Assembly: GCA_003280935.1 (NCBI GenBank)
Contig: QCDJ01000001.1
Location: forward strand, 62,001-126,000
Origin: Prochlorococcus sp. AG-355-B23
GTDB lineage: Bacteria; Cyanobacteriota; Cyanobacteriia; PCC-6307; Cyanobiaceae
DNA length: 64,000 nt
Reading direction: 5' to 3'
The notes under the pieces are model-generated. The model made no database searches, was not told the origin of the DNA, and saw only the letters and a program-made list of their open reading frames with translations. The position numbers and the translations under genes are program-made. Position 1 is the first letter of the stretch. Every line of letters begins with the position of its first letter. Below are positions 30,913-39,809 of this stretch, in pieces.

Positions 30913-33395
30913 AAAATATTACGCAAAATAATAAGCAAAATAATTTAATTTCTAAAATTAAACAGTTTTTCTTCACAAATGAATGGGAGCCATTACCCTA
31001 CCAGATTGAATCTTGGGAGGCATTTTTAAATGGAGAGAATGGAATAATACAAGTTCCTACTGGATGCGGCAAAACTTATGCTGCATTAATGGGACCTCTA
31101 TCAAAGATAGAAGATCCCAAAAATAATAAAAGTGTGAATGTATTATTAATAACTCCTTTAAAAGCACTTACTAGAGATCTAAAAAATTCCATAAAATTGG
31201 CAGCTTTACACTTTAATAAAGAAATCACTGTTGAAATTAGGAATGGGGATACCACCTCATATGGAAAGAAAAAGCAATTAACTAAACCACCTAATATTCT
31301 TATCACCACTCCAGAGTCTCTATCTCTTTTACTTTCTAATAAAGAATCTAACAATCTGTTTAAAGATTTGTCATCAATAATTATTGATGAATGGCATGAA
31401 TTGATGGGTAGTAAAAGAGGTAACCAGTGCGAATTATCTTTAAGTTGGCTCAGAGGTAATATAAAAAATTTACAAATTTGGGCAATGTCTGCAACTATAG
31501 GAAATATTGAAGAAGCGGCAAGAGCAATAGTTGGTATGAGCGCTATTAAGCCCAAAATAATAAGTACAAATATTCAAAAAGAGATCGAAATTATAAGTGT
31601 TTTACCAGAGGAGGAAACGACCTTTCCATGGAGTGGCCATCTTGGAATTAGAAGTCATTCTTCACTTTTAAAAATCCTAGATAAAAATAAAAGTACCTTA
31701 ATATTTACCAATACAAGAAACCAATCTGAAAGATGGTATCAATGTCTTAAATTTTTTCTTCCAGAGATGGAAGACAAAATCGCACTTCATCACGGCTCCC
31801 TTGATAAAGAAGATAGAAAAAGAGTTGAAGAAGGGGTTAAAGACGGATTAATAAAATGGGTAGTCTGCACCAGCTCTTTAGATTTAGGAGTTGACTTCCA
31901 ACCTGTAGATCAAATAGTTCAAATTGGCAGTGCAAAGAATTTAGCTAGACTTATCCAAAGAGCGGGAAGAAGTGCTCATAGACCAGGGGGGAAATCAAAA
32001 ATAATTTTTATGCCTACTAATTCTTTGGAGTTATTAGAGATTAGTGCAATGAGAAGAATAATAAAAAGTGGTATATCTGAGGAAATTAGACTTCCTGAAT
32101 TATCCTATGATGTTCTTCTACAACATCTAATAAGTTTGGCATGTGGAAATGGCTTTGATCCGAAAATTGAGAAAGAAAGAATTAAAAATTGCTGGAGTTA
32201 TAGAAACTTAAAAGATCAAGATTGGAATTGGTGTCTTGACTTTTTAGAATATGGAGGAAAATGTCTTAAAGCATACCCAAAATATAAAAAGATAGTTAAA
32301 GAAGACTCACAAAATAATAATGAAAACTTTAAGTATTTTGTAAAAGACAAATCTTTAATAAGAATGCATAAGTTTAATATTGGGACAATTACAAGTGACA
32401 AATTTGTGAATGTTAAATATATGAAAGGTAAATCCTTAGGTAATTTAGAGGAGAATTTCGCTTCAAAATTAAATCCTGGAGATACATTTTACTTTGCAGG
32501 CAAAATGCTTAAATTTATAAGGATAAGAGATATGATTTTATACGTAAAAAAATCAACAAAAAAAAGTTCTCTAATCCCTGCATGGGTTGGAGGTCAAATG
32601 GCAATTTCTGATCTACTTTGTGAAAGTTTGAGAAAAGAAATAGATATATGCAACGAACTAGAAGACTATGATTACTTAAATCCTGAACTAAATTCATTAC
32701 GCCCAATATTTAAGAAACAAAAGGTTCTTTCAAATATTCCAAAGAAAGATGAATTCCTTATAGAAATATATAAAACCAAGGATTTATCAAGTCTTTTTGT
32801 TTTTACTCTTGATGGCAAATTTGTAAATGAAGGAATTGCTTTTCTATGGGCTTTAAGATTGGCAAAATTAAAACAATCTACATTTAGTATTACTGCTAAT
32901 GATTTTGGATTTAGCTTAACTACCGCAGAAGATTATGATTTTTCCATAATTAAAAAAGAAGTTGATTACTTTTTGGATAACAAAACATTAGAAGAAGATC
33001 TAGAAAATGCAATTAATTTTTCAGAATTAACAAAACGTAGATTTAAAAATATTGCTCAAATAAGTGGACTTGTAAATCAAAATAATCCAACCAAAGCAAA
33101 AACTTCCTCTCAACTTCAAATAAGTTCAAGTCTTTTCTACGATGTCTTTACTAAATATGAGGAAGGCCATCTTTTGATAAAACAATCGCATCAAGAAGTA
33201 AAAGAATATCAATTAGAAAATAAGAGAATATCTAAATCATTAGAAAGATTAAAAAATTTAAAAATTCTACTTAACGAGATAAAAACTCCAACTCCTTTTG
33301 CTTTCCCTTTATTAGTTGAGAGACTTAAAAATACTTTAAGCAATGAACCAATAGAAAAAAGAGTAGAAAAACTTATAAAAAAATATAGTGATTAA
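30909..33395 (+). CDS. Ligase-associated DEXH-box helicase (Lhr-like)
   Basis: The 828-residue superfamily-2 helicase has Walker A VPTGCGKTYA (about residue 50), the DEWH box (IIIDEWHELMG, about 160), motif III MSATIGN and motif VI QRAGRSAHRPGG. It is of the bacterial ligase-associated Lhr class, shorter than full Lhr. It overlaps the ligase gene by four bases and abuts the phosphoesterase gene, so all four genes should be co-translated for a DNA-damage response. Confidence 0.92.
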   Translation: MKNITQNNKQNNLISKIKQFFFTNEWEPLPYQIESWEAFLNGENGIIQVPTGCGKTYAALMGPLSKIEDPKNNKSVNVLLITPLKALTRDLKNSIKLAALHFNKEITVEIRNGDTTSYGKKKQLTKPPNILITTPESLSLLLSNKESNNLFKDLSSIIIDEWHELMGSKRGNQCELSLSWLRGNIKNLQIWAMSATIGNIEEAARAIVGMSAIKPKIISTNIQKEIEIISVLPEEETTFPWSGHLGIRSHSSLLKILDKNKSTLIFTNTRNQSERWYQCLKFFLPEMEDKIALHHGSLDKEDRKRVEEGVKDGLIKWVVCTSSLDLGVDFQPVDQIVQIGSAKNLARLIQRAGRSAHRPGGKSKIIFMPTNSLELLEISAMRRIIKSGISEEIRLPELSYDVLLQHLISLACGNGFDPKIEKERIKNCWSYRNLKDQDWNWCLDFLEYGGKCLKAYPKYKKIVKEDSQNNNENFKYFVKDKSLIRMHKFNIGTITSDKFVNVKYMKGKSLGNLEENFASKLNPGDTFYFAGKMLKFIRIRDMILYVKKSTKKSSLIPAWVGGQMAISDLLCESLRKEIDICNELEDYDYLNPELNSLRPIFKKQKVLSNIPKKDEFLIEIYKTKDLSSLFVFTLDGKFVNEGIAFLWALRLAKLKQSTFSITANDFGFSLTTAEDYDFSIIKKEVDYFLDNKTLEEDLENAINFSELTKRRFKNIAQISGLVNQNNPTKAKTSSQLQISSSLFYDVFTKYEEGHLLIKQSHQEVKEYQLENKRISKSLERLKNLKILLNEIKTPTPFAFPLLVERLKNTLSNEPIEKRVEKLIKKYSD

Positions 33396-34070
33396 ATGAA
33401 AGAAAGTTCTTTTAAATTTTATTGGGAAGATACATTATTAGAGATGCTTCCTTCAAGAGCGTTATTTATACCTGAAACCAAAGAATTGTTAATATGCGAT
33501 ATTCATCTTGGGAAAGCTGAGTATTTTCAGCAAAATGGTATACCTCTTACTAATAATTCAGATAAAAACAATTTCGCAAGAATAAAAAAAATAGTAAAAA
33601 ATTATAGTCCTGAAAAGCTAATAATATTGGGAGATTTATTCCACAGCAAATATTCAATAGATAAAACTCTTCAAAAAAAAGTTGAGAATCTTCCTGAACT
33701 GCTAAAAACTAATGTTGAACTCATCCTCGGAAATCATGATATAGGTTGTGATATTAAAAATATTAAAATTTTTGATATTAGAAAAACTAAAAATATTACC
33801 TTTAGCCATGAACCAGTTAATTTAGAAAACAATAAAACCTTGAATATTTGTGGACATTATCATCCGAAAATTTATTTAAAAAGCAATGGAGATAAATTAT
33901 CTTTTAGATGTTTTGCAATGGATAAGAATAAAAATATTTTATTTTTACCTGCATTTGGAGACTTAACAGGAGGATATCCCTGCAAAAAGTCATTCAAAAA
34001 ATGGGCAATTGTTTCTGAAAAAGAAATTATCGAAATAAAATCTAAAAAAAATCCTATTGAAGTGACTTAA
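33396..34070 (+). CDS. pdeM: Ligase-associated phosphoesterase PdeM
   Basis: The 224-residue calcineurin-like metallophosphoesterase has the five expected motifs: CDIHLGKAEYF (about 31), LGDLFHS (about 80), LGNHDIG (about 112), SHEP (about 140) and GHYHPK (about 154). It is the Pe component of the Lhr-Lig-Exo-Pe operon and is predicted to trim DNA ends. It begins on the base after the helicase stop. Confidence 0.88.
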   Translation: MKESSFKFYWEDTLLEMLPSRALFIPETKELLICDIHLGKAEYFQQNGIPLTNNSDKNNFARIKKIVKNYSPEKLIILGDLFHSKYSIDKTLQKKVENLPELLKTNVELILGNHDIGCDIKNIKIFDIRKTKNITFSHEPVNLENNKTLNICGHYHPKIYLKSNGDKLSFRCFAMDKNKNILFLPAFGDLTGGYPCKKSFKKWAIVSEKEIIEIKSKKNPIEVT

Positions 34071-34250
34071 ATTTTTCATTTAGATATGCCATTTTATACT
34101 TAAAGGTCTCGTTTATTTTATTTATCTATTATTTTATATTTATTAATCTATTCTTCTTGTAAAAATAGATAATAAAAAATTTATACAGCTAATGCCCCTT
34201 TCTTTAGCAGACAATACACGTTATAAAAAAAATAAACTCTTTTTACAGAA

Positions 34251-34553
34251 ATGAAAAAATTAATAGCCTTGGTTTTATTTCCATTTCTTGTTATACCAAC
34301 TGTGGCAAAAGCAAATGAAAATTTTTCCGTTGAGATAGAAGCACTTACACTAGTAATGGAGAAATATAAGGAAGATACTAAATCAAGTGTTGAATTAGAC
34401 GTAGAAGATAAAAAGCCAAGTTATATGGCTCTTAAACAAGACGAATGCAATGCCACTGTTGAAGTTACAGAAAAAACAGGATTAGAGGTTGTCAATACTG
34501 AATCTTTCGATGTAAATGTCTGCTTGAAAGAAATCTATAAAGTAATCAACTAA
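34251..34553 (+). CDS. Secreted hypothetical protein (100 aa)
   Basis: The N-terminal signal peptide (MKKLIALVLFPFLVIPTVAK, cleavage after AKA) is followed by an acidic mature region of about 78 residues with two cysteines (QDECNATV and NVCLKEI), a possible disulfide. I do not recognise a family. It stands alone; the promoter region (34071-34250) is AT-rich. Confidence 0.62.
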   Translation: MKKLIALVLFPFLVIPTVAKANENFSVEIEALTLVMEKYKEDTKSSVELDVEDKKPSYMALKQDECNATVEVTEKTGLEVVNTESFDVNVCLKEIYKVIN

Positions 34554-34595
34554 ATAAACAAGTTATAAAAAAATAATAAAAACAAACAAATTAAA

Positions 34596-34626
34596 GAGGT
34601 CTTTTACTTAAAGAAGGTAAGACCTC
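34596..34626. other. Inverted repeat (hairpin) downstream of secreted protein gene
   Basis: GAGGTCTT (34596-34603) and AAGACCTC (34619-34626) are perfectly complementary, and inner TTAC/GTAA can extend the stem past a two-base bulge. There is no T-run on either side, so it is not a standard terminator. It lies 43 bases after the 34251-34553 gene in a 183-base gap. Confidence 0.5.
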
Positions 34627-34736
34627 GAGACCTAACAGAAAACTTTGGAACGGGTTCTGCTTAACCAATTAATAACTACAATGGAATTATATAGGTGTAA
34701 TTAAAAGTACAAAACCTAAAATTATTTTTTAAATAA

Positions 34737-34883
34737 TTATTTCTTCTTTGATAATGTTTGTGATTCCTCTCTAGACATTAAAGCTTCGATTTGAGCAAGA
34801 ACTTTTTGAAGTTCATCCGTTTTTGTAAGAGATGCTTCTGCTACTTCTCTTAATTTTTCTAACTGTTCTTTAGTTTTATCCAT
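34737..34883 (-). CDS. Small helical protein (48 aa)
   Basis: The 48-residue frame, starting MDKTKEQLEKLREVAEASLT, is one long amphipathic helix with Leu/Val heptads and a Lys-Lys-Lys end. It may form a coiled coil. I do not recognise a family. An AACCATTT/AAATGGTT inverted repeat (34903-34922) lies just upstream. Confidence 0.55.
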   Translation of the reverse strand: MDKTKEQLEKLREVAEASLTKTDELQKVLAQIEALMSREESQTLSKKK

Positions 34884-35078
34884 GATAAATAAATTAGAAA
34901 TTAACCATTTTAAAAAATGGTTTTAATACAGATTTTTCACTCCCACACAGTTTCATATTCTCTCTTATTTTTATAAAGTCAAATAAATTTCCCTTTATTA
35001 AGGTTTTATGAGGACTTCCAATTAATTCTTTATTTATTATTGAAACCATAAGATGCCTGCAATAGTGATACTTTTAAA

Positions 35079-35168
35079 TTATGAAGTAAATACAGGCAAT
35101 CCTATTGTTGCAGTTGTTATTAGAGCCCCTGCAAAAATCAAGAAAGGAAGAAAAGGGTATTTTTTCAA
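35079..35168 (-). CDS. Possible one-helix microprotein (29 aa, TTG start)
   Basis: A 29-residue frame starts at TTG and reads KKYPFLPFLIFAGALITTAT after the initiator, a single helix with a basic N-terminus, ending VFTS. The size and composition match the small thylakoid microproteins common in this genome. The non-ATG start and length make it tentative. It lies downstream of pstB on the same strand. Confidence 0.35.
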   Translation of the reverse strand: MKKYPFLPFLIFAGALITTATIGLPVFTS

Positions 35169-35275
35169 AGATAGACTTACTAATTCGAAATAACTATATA
35201 GGTATTTATACTGTTTGTCTACCCCTTGTGCTTCTTAAAGGTAAAAATCATTCTTTTAAAGGTAAAAATTTAACC

Positions 35276-36085
35276 TCAACCAAATTTACCAGATATGTAT
35301 TCCTGAGTAGTTTTTTCTTTTGGAGAGTTAAAAATTTTCTTTGTCGAATCAAATTCGGCAAGATAGCCGACTTTCCCTCCATCACCATCTTCATATTCAA
35401 TAGCATTAAAAAATGCAGTCATATCACTAACTCTTAATGCCTGTTGCATATTATGAGTAACGATAATTATTGTGTAATTCTTCTTTAGTTCATGCATCGT
35501 CTCTTCTATTTTCAAGGTAGATATAGGATCCAAAGCTGAGCATGGCTCATCCATTAGAATTATTTCAGGTTCAATTGCAATAGTTCTAGCGATACATAAT
35601 CTCTGTTGTTGTCCGCCAGATAAAGAGTAACCACTATCATTTAATTTATCCTTACATTCACTCCATACAGCAGCTTTTCTCAAGGAACTTTCCACTAATT
35701 CATCCATATCTCCAGTAAAGCCATTGATTCTTGCTCCGAATGCAATATTTTCGTAGATAGATTTTGGAAAAGGATTAGGCTGCTGAAAAACCATTCCGAT
35801 TCTTCTTCTAACTTCAACTGGATCTACTCTTTTGTCGTAAATATTAGTTCCATCAAACAGGACTGTCCCTTTTAACGAACAATTAGGGATTAAATCGTTC
35901 ATTCTATTCAAAGCTCTAAGAACGGTTGATTTACCACAACCCGAAGGGCCAATGAGTGAAGTTATATCTCCTGCTTTAAAATTTAAAAAAACATTTTTTA
36001 CCGCTTCAAAAGTGCCATAACTAATAGAAACATCCTCAAGAGATAAAATGTTTTTCTTTTGCGACTTTTTAGTGTTTTTAATCAT
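35276..36085 (-). CDS. pstB: Phosphate ABC transporter ATPase PstB
   Basis: PstB (269 residues) is the ATPase of the high-affinity phosphate importer. Walker A is [19 protein letters not shown], the signature is [13 protein letters not shown], and Walker B is [12 protein letters not shown]. It follows pstA by one base. The order pstC-pstA-pstB on the minus strand is an operon without pstS, which lies separately at 42372-43367. Confidence 0.97.
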   Translation of the reverse strand: MIKNTKKSQKKNILSLEDVSISYGTFEAVKNVFLNFKAGDITSLIGPSGCGKSTVLRALNRMNDLIPNCSLKGTVLFDGTNIYDKRVDPVEVRRRIGMVFQQPNPFPKSIYENIAFGARINGFTGDMDELVESSLRKAAVWSECKDKLNDSGYSLSGGQQQRLCIARTIAIEPEIILMDEPCSALDPISTLKIEETMHELKKNYTIIIVTHNMQQALRVSDMTAFFNAIEYEDGDGGKVGYLAEFDSTKKIFNSPKEKTTQEYISGKFG

Positions 36086-36086
36086 T

Positions 36087-36986
36087 TCATACCCTCTTAG
36101 TTTTCTCAGTAAAAGCGGCCAATATCCTTGAAAAGATATTAACTGTTAGTATTGATATGACAAGAATAAAGGAAGCCGCCCAGGCTAGTTTATTCTGTGC
36201 ATCATAAGGTTCAAGGGCAAAATTATATATCAAGACAGCTAATGAGCCCATCTCGTAAAACAAATCTTCAAAACCTACTATGTAGTAGTAAGAAAATAAA
36301 GCAGTAAATATCAAAGGTGCTGTTTCGCCTGCAGCCCTTGCGATTCCAAGCACAACCCCAGTAGCAATAGATCTAAATGCTGTTGGTAAAGTTATTTTTA
36401 ATATTGTTGTATACATACTTGCTCCTATGCCTAGAGAAGCATACCTTAATTCATTTGGTACTAACTTTAAACCTTCATCAGTAGTTTTTATAACTGTAGG
36501 CAACATCAATATTGAAAGAGCCATACCTCCTGCTAAACCACTGTACATACTGCCAAATAAAATTTTTGTTGAAACGATTAAGGCATAAATAAATACACCG
36601 GCAATTATTGAAGGAACACCAGCTAAAACATTAACTCCGAATCTAATAAATTTTGAAAAAGGTCCTCCGTTTGAATATTCAGCTAGATATATGCCACCGC
36701 CAACACCTACTGGTATGGAAATAATTGAAGCAATAGTTGTAATTACTAGTGTCCCAATTAATGCAGGATTAATACCTCCTGCATCTAAATCATCTCCAGG
36801 AGGATTTGGTTCTAAAGTAAATAATTCTGGTGTGATTTGAGCTCCCCCTTTAATAAGAATATATGTAACCACAAAAATCAAAGGAAGAATTGCAATGAGT
36901 GCACAAAAAACTGATAAAGAAGTAAAAAATTTATCTCCTACATTTCGTGATAGTTTTTTCTGGTAATAAAGAGAATTCATAATCAT
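36087..36986 (-). CDS. pstA: Phosphate ABC transporter permease PstA
   Basis: The 299-residue permease has six predicted membrane helices and the binding-protein-dependent transport motif in the [15 protein letters not shown] region (about residues 220-234). It pairs with PstC to form the phosphate channel. The ATG comes directly after the pstC TAG, indicating coupled translation. Confidence 0.96.
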   Translation of the reverse strand: MIMNSLYYQKKLSRNVGDKFFTSLSVFCALIAILPLIFVVTYILIKGGAQITPELFTLEPNPPGDDLDAGGINPALIGTLVITTIASIISIPVGVGGGIYLAEYSNGGPFSKFIRFGVNVLAGVPSIIAGVFIYALIVSTKILFGSMYSGLAGGMALSILMLPTVIKTTDEGLKLVPNELRYASLGIGASMYTTILKITLPTAFRSIATGVVLGIARAAGETAPLIFTALFSYYYIVGFEDLFYEMGSLAVLIYNFALEPYDAQNKLAWAASFILVISILTVNIFSRILAAFTEKTKRV

Positions 36987-37934
36987 CTAATATTTGAGAC
37001 TAAATTTCTTAACTAGCCATTGAGCAAAGATATTAACCACTAAAGATAGGATCATTAGTACAAAAGCCGCATAAAAAAGTGATGAGACCTGACTTCCATC
37101 GGCTTCACCAAACTGGTTTGCAAGCATAGAAGAGATGGTATATCCAGGAGATAATAGTGACCAACTAAATGCATTAGAATTTCCAATAATCATCGTTACA
37201 GCCATGGTTTCACCCATTGCCCTGCCTAACGCCAATAGAACTCCTGCCATAATTCCTGATAATGCAGCAGGCAAAATTACCGAAAATATAGTTTTCCATC
37301 TACTTGCACCAATTCCATAGGAAGCATTCCTAAGCTTTTTGGGAACTTGATTCAGACTATCTCTAGCTATCGAGGTCACTATTGGTAAAAGCATTACCAC
37401 TAAAATTATTATCGCCAAAAGTGAATTCCGACCTGCAGGCTCCGAACTAAATAAAGGAATCCAACCAAAGAATTTATGTAAAAAAACAAAAAACTCTCTA
37501 AAGAAAGGTTCCATAACAAATATCGCCCATAATCCCAATACGACAGATGGTATAGCTGCTAGTAATTCAACAAATGAACCTACTATTTCTCTGACAAATT
37601 TCGGAACAAAATCCTCTGTAATAAATATCGCAGTTCCAACACCTAAAGGGATAGTAATCAATAATGAAAGAAGAGAAGTAACTAATGTCCCATATATTGC
37701 TGTAAAAGCTCCATATTCATCTTTTACTGGATTCCATTCAGATGTCACAAGAAACTTCAAGCCATATCTTGAAAATGATTCAAATGACTGAAAAAAGACT
37801 ACTAAAATAATTCCAAAAAGTACTATTCCAACCAGACTTGACAAGGTTAGGGTTGTATTTTTAAAGATTAAATCTATATTTTTTTCAATTCCGAATCTTT
37901 TACGATTCTTGAAAAGAGTTAATTTCTCTTCCAT
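36987..37934 (-). CDS. pstC: Phosphate ABC transporter permease PstC
   Basis: The 315-residue permease has six helices and the conserved inner-membrane loop ALGRAMGETMAVTMIIGN (about residues 235-252). It is the first gene of pstCAB. A candidate Pho box lies 47 bases upstream of its start (37981-37999), which fits induction under phosphate starvation by the PhoB encoded at 49003-49731. Confidence 0.96.
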   Translation of the reverse strand: MEEKLTLFKNRKRFGIEKNIDLIFKNTTLTLSSLVGIVLFGIILVVFFQSFESFSRYGLKFLVTSEWNPVKDEYGAFTAIYGTLVTSLLSLLITIPLGVGTAIFITEDFVPKFVREIVGSFVELLAAIPSVVLGLWAIFVMEPFFREFFVFLHKFFGWIPLFSSEPAGRNSLLAIIILVVMLLPIVTSIARDSLNQVPKKLRNASYGIGASRWKTIFSVILPAALSGIMAGVLLALGRAMGETMAVTMIIGNSNAFSWSLLSPGYTISSMLANQFGEADGSQVSSLFYAAFVLMILSLVVNIFAQWLVKKFSLKY

Positions 37935-37980
37935 TAAAAAAAGAATATTTCTATAAATTTACTACTAAATATTGGAAAAG

Positions 37981-37999
37981 ACTTTAAGAGGGGTTAAAG
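37981..37999 (-). promoter_or_regulatory. Candidate Pho box upstream of pstC
   Basis: On the minus strand the sequence reads CTTTAACC-CCT-CTTAAAGT, two 8-bp TTAA-type repeats with an 11-bp period, the layout described for cyanobacterial PhoB/SphR sites. It sits 47 bases before the pstC start. More TTAAC repeats lie at 38021-38075 in front of the divergent small gene. Confidence 0.6.
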
Positions 38000-38112
38000 G
38001 TATATGAAAGTCATGAAAAGTTAACATCCTTAAACTTAACATCTTAAAAAATTTTTTCTTTAACTTTACTTAACCATAGGTGAATAATATTTATGGAATA
38101 GAAACTGAGGGG

Positions 38113-38319
38113 ATGTTTAAATACAGGGAATTCATTGCTCAAATCAAATATAAAGAGGTAATATCTTCCCCTGTATATTTTATTCCTGTTTTGCTTCTAT
38201 CCATAATGATTATTATTGAAGGTTTTCATATCTTTAATCACAAACAAAATTGCAAAACTAAAGCTGAGTGGATGGAACAAACAGGAATGACTTATGACAG
38301 GGAATCAGAAGTTAATTAA
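38113..38319 (+). CDS. One-helix membrane protein beside pstC (68 aa)
   Basis: From ATG 38113 the protein is 68 residues: MFKYREFIAQIKYKEVISSP, one helix (about 20-40, VYFIPVLLLSIMIIIEGF) and a polar tail with a Cys (about residue 48). The frame opens at GTG 38080, which could add 11 residues. I do not recognise it. It is divergent from pstC and shares an intergenic region dense in TTAAC repeats, so it may belong to the phosphate response. Confidence 0.6.
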   Translation: MFKYREFIAQIKYKEVISSPVYFIPVLLLSIMIIIEGFHIFNHKQNCKTKAEWMEQTGMTYDRESEVN

Positions 38320-38337
38320 TAAAATCTAAAATAAAAT

Positions 38338-38670
38338 TTATTCGCAGCAACGTTTTCTATTTGAGGAATAGTCCATCAAAGAAGTTATCCATTCCTTGAT
38401 CAAAAATAGAGATTCTTTATTTAGGCTGTAGTACATCCATCTACCTTCTTGTCTGTCTGAAATAAGACCAGCTTCCTTCAAAATTTTTATGTGATATGAA
38501 ATTCTTGATTGAGATAACTTAGTTAATTTCATAATATCGCAAACACAAACTTCTCCATCCATCATTAGGTCAATTATTTCTAGCCTAAAAGGATCAGAAA
38601 ATGAAACCATCAACTTAGATATATTTTCTTTTTTTACTTTGCTAATCTCTTTTAACACTTTTGAGGACAT
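38338..38670 (-). CDS. arsR: ArsR-family metalloregulator
   Basis: The 110-residue winged-helix repressor carries the arsenite-binding Cys-Val-Cys in GEVCVCDIMKL (Cys42, Cys44) and the recognition helix LSQSRISYHIKILKEAGLI. The C-terminal Cys-Cys (RKRCCE) may add a ligand. It is divergent from gap-arsJ, with a perfect palindrome in between. It should repress both transcripts until As(III) binds. Confidence 0.9.
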   Translation of the reverse strand: MSSKVLKEISKVKKENISKLMVSFSDPFRLEIIDLMMDGEVCVCDIMKLTKLSQSRISYHIKILKEAGLISDRQEGRWMYYSLNKESLFLIKEWITSLMDYSSNRKRCCE

Positions 38671-38726
38671 TAAATTCTTTTAAATATAGCTTAAATAAAA
38701 AAGATTGCATTAAAAACAAAATCTTG

Positions 38727-38750
38727 ATACATCAAAATATTTTGATGTAT
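38727..38750. promoter_or_regulatory. Perfect 24-bp palindrome, ArsR operator
   Basis: The half-site ATACATCAAAAT is followed immediately by its exact reverse complement. The ATCAA...TTGAT core is the usual ArsR/SmtB operator form. It lies 57 bases from the arsR start and 26 bases from the gap start, where it would block both promoters. Confidence 0.85.
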
Positions 38751-38775
38751 AATTTCAATAGAAAATTTCAAAGTT

Positions 38776-39798
38776 ATGAAAATTGGAATTAATGGGTTTG
38801 GAAGAATTGGCAGATTAGTTTTCAGAGCATTATGGGATAGAGCTGATATAGAAATAACTCATATAAATGAAATAGCAGGAGATTCGAATGCTGCTGCACA
38901 TCTACTCGAATTCGATTCGGTCCATGGTAGATGGGGGAAAAATATAGAGGTCAAAGAAGAAGAAATAATAATTGGGGAAAAGAAATTAGCCTACACATCT
39001 TTTAAAAATTATCTTGATGTTCCTTGGGAAAAATCTTCTGTAGATATTATTTTGGAATGTACAGGAAAGAATAAAAAGCCAGACAAACTTAATCCATATT
39101 TTGATTCTCTTGGGATGAAAAGAGTAATAGTAGCTTGTCCAGTAAAGGGTATTGTAGCTGGAGAGGAATCACTTAATATTGTTTACGGTATAAATCAAAG
39201 TCTTTATGACCCTTCTAAACATAAATTAGTAACTGCAGCATCTTGTACTACAAATTGTTTAGCTCCGATAGTAAAGGTAATCAATGAAAATTTTTCAATT
39301 AAGCACGGCGCTATTACAACTATTCACGATGTTACCAACACTCAAGTTCCTGTAGATTTTTATAAAAGTGATTTGAGGAGAGCAAGAGGATGTATGCAAA
39401 GTTTAATACCTACTACTACTGGATCTGCTAAAGCTATCGCTGAGATCTTCCCAGAATTAAAAGGAAAATTAAATGGGCATGCAGTAAGAGTTCCTCTACT
39501 TAATGGTTCTTTAACTGATGCAGTTTTTGAATTAAATAATGAAGTGTCAACTGAACAAGTAAATTTGGCACTAAAGGAAGCTTCAGAAACTTATTTAAAA
39601 GGAATTCTTGGCTACGAAGAAAGACCTTTAGTTTCTGCAGATTATGTAAATGACCCTAGAAGTTCAATAGTTGATAGTTTATCAACTATGGTTGTTAATT
39701 CAAATTTATTAAAGATATACGCTTGGTATGACAACGAGTGGGGTTACAGCTGCAGACTTGCAGATCTTACTGAATATGTAATCAAAAAAGAGATTTAA
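38776..39798 (+). CDS. gap1: Glyceraldehyde-3-phosphate dehydrogenase, ArsJ-associated
   Basis: The 340-residue GAPDH begins with the Rossmann signature [12 protein letters not shown] and has the catalytic Cys in [11 protein letters not shown] (about residue 156). Next to arsJ such GAPDHs make 1-arseno-3-phosphoglycerate from arsenate and glyceraldehyde-3-phosphate, and the product is then exported. It lies 12 bases before arsJ and behind an ArsR operator, so I infer arsenate detoxification rather than central glycolysis. The name gap1 is by comparison with Prochlorococcus naming. Confidence 0.92.
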   Translation: MKIGINGFGRIGRLVFRALWDRADIEITHINEIAGDSNAAAHLLEFDSVHGRWGKNIEVKEEEIIIGEKKLAYTSFKNYLDVPWEKSSVDIILECTGKNKKPDKLNPYFDSLGMKRVIVACPVKGIVAGEESLNIVYGINQSLYDPSKHKLVTAASCTTNCLAPIVKVINENFSIKHGAITTIHDVTNTQVPVDFYKSDLRRARGCMQSLIPTTTGSAKAIAEIFPELKGKLNGHAVRVPLLNGSLTDAVFELNNEVSTEQVNLALKEASETYLKGILGYEERPLVSADYVNDPRSSIVDSLSTMVVNSNLLKIYAWYDNEWGYSCRLADLTEYVIKKEI

Positions 39799-39809
39799 TT
39801 TATGTCTTT

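Noticed and set aside
31076..31555. 159-codon antisense frame in the helicase gene
   Set aside because: It mirrors conserved helicase motifs and has no start context; shadow of coding DNA.
35105..35437. 110-codon plus-strand frame overlapping the end of pstB
   Set aside because: Its second half is antisense to pstB and the first half has no coding character.
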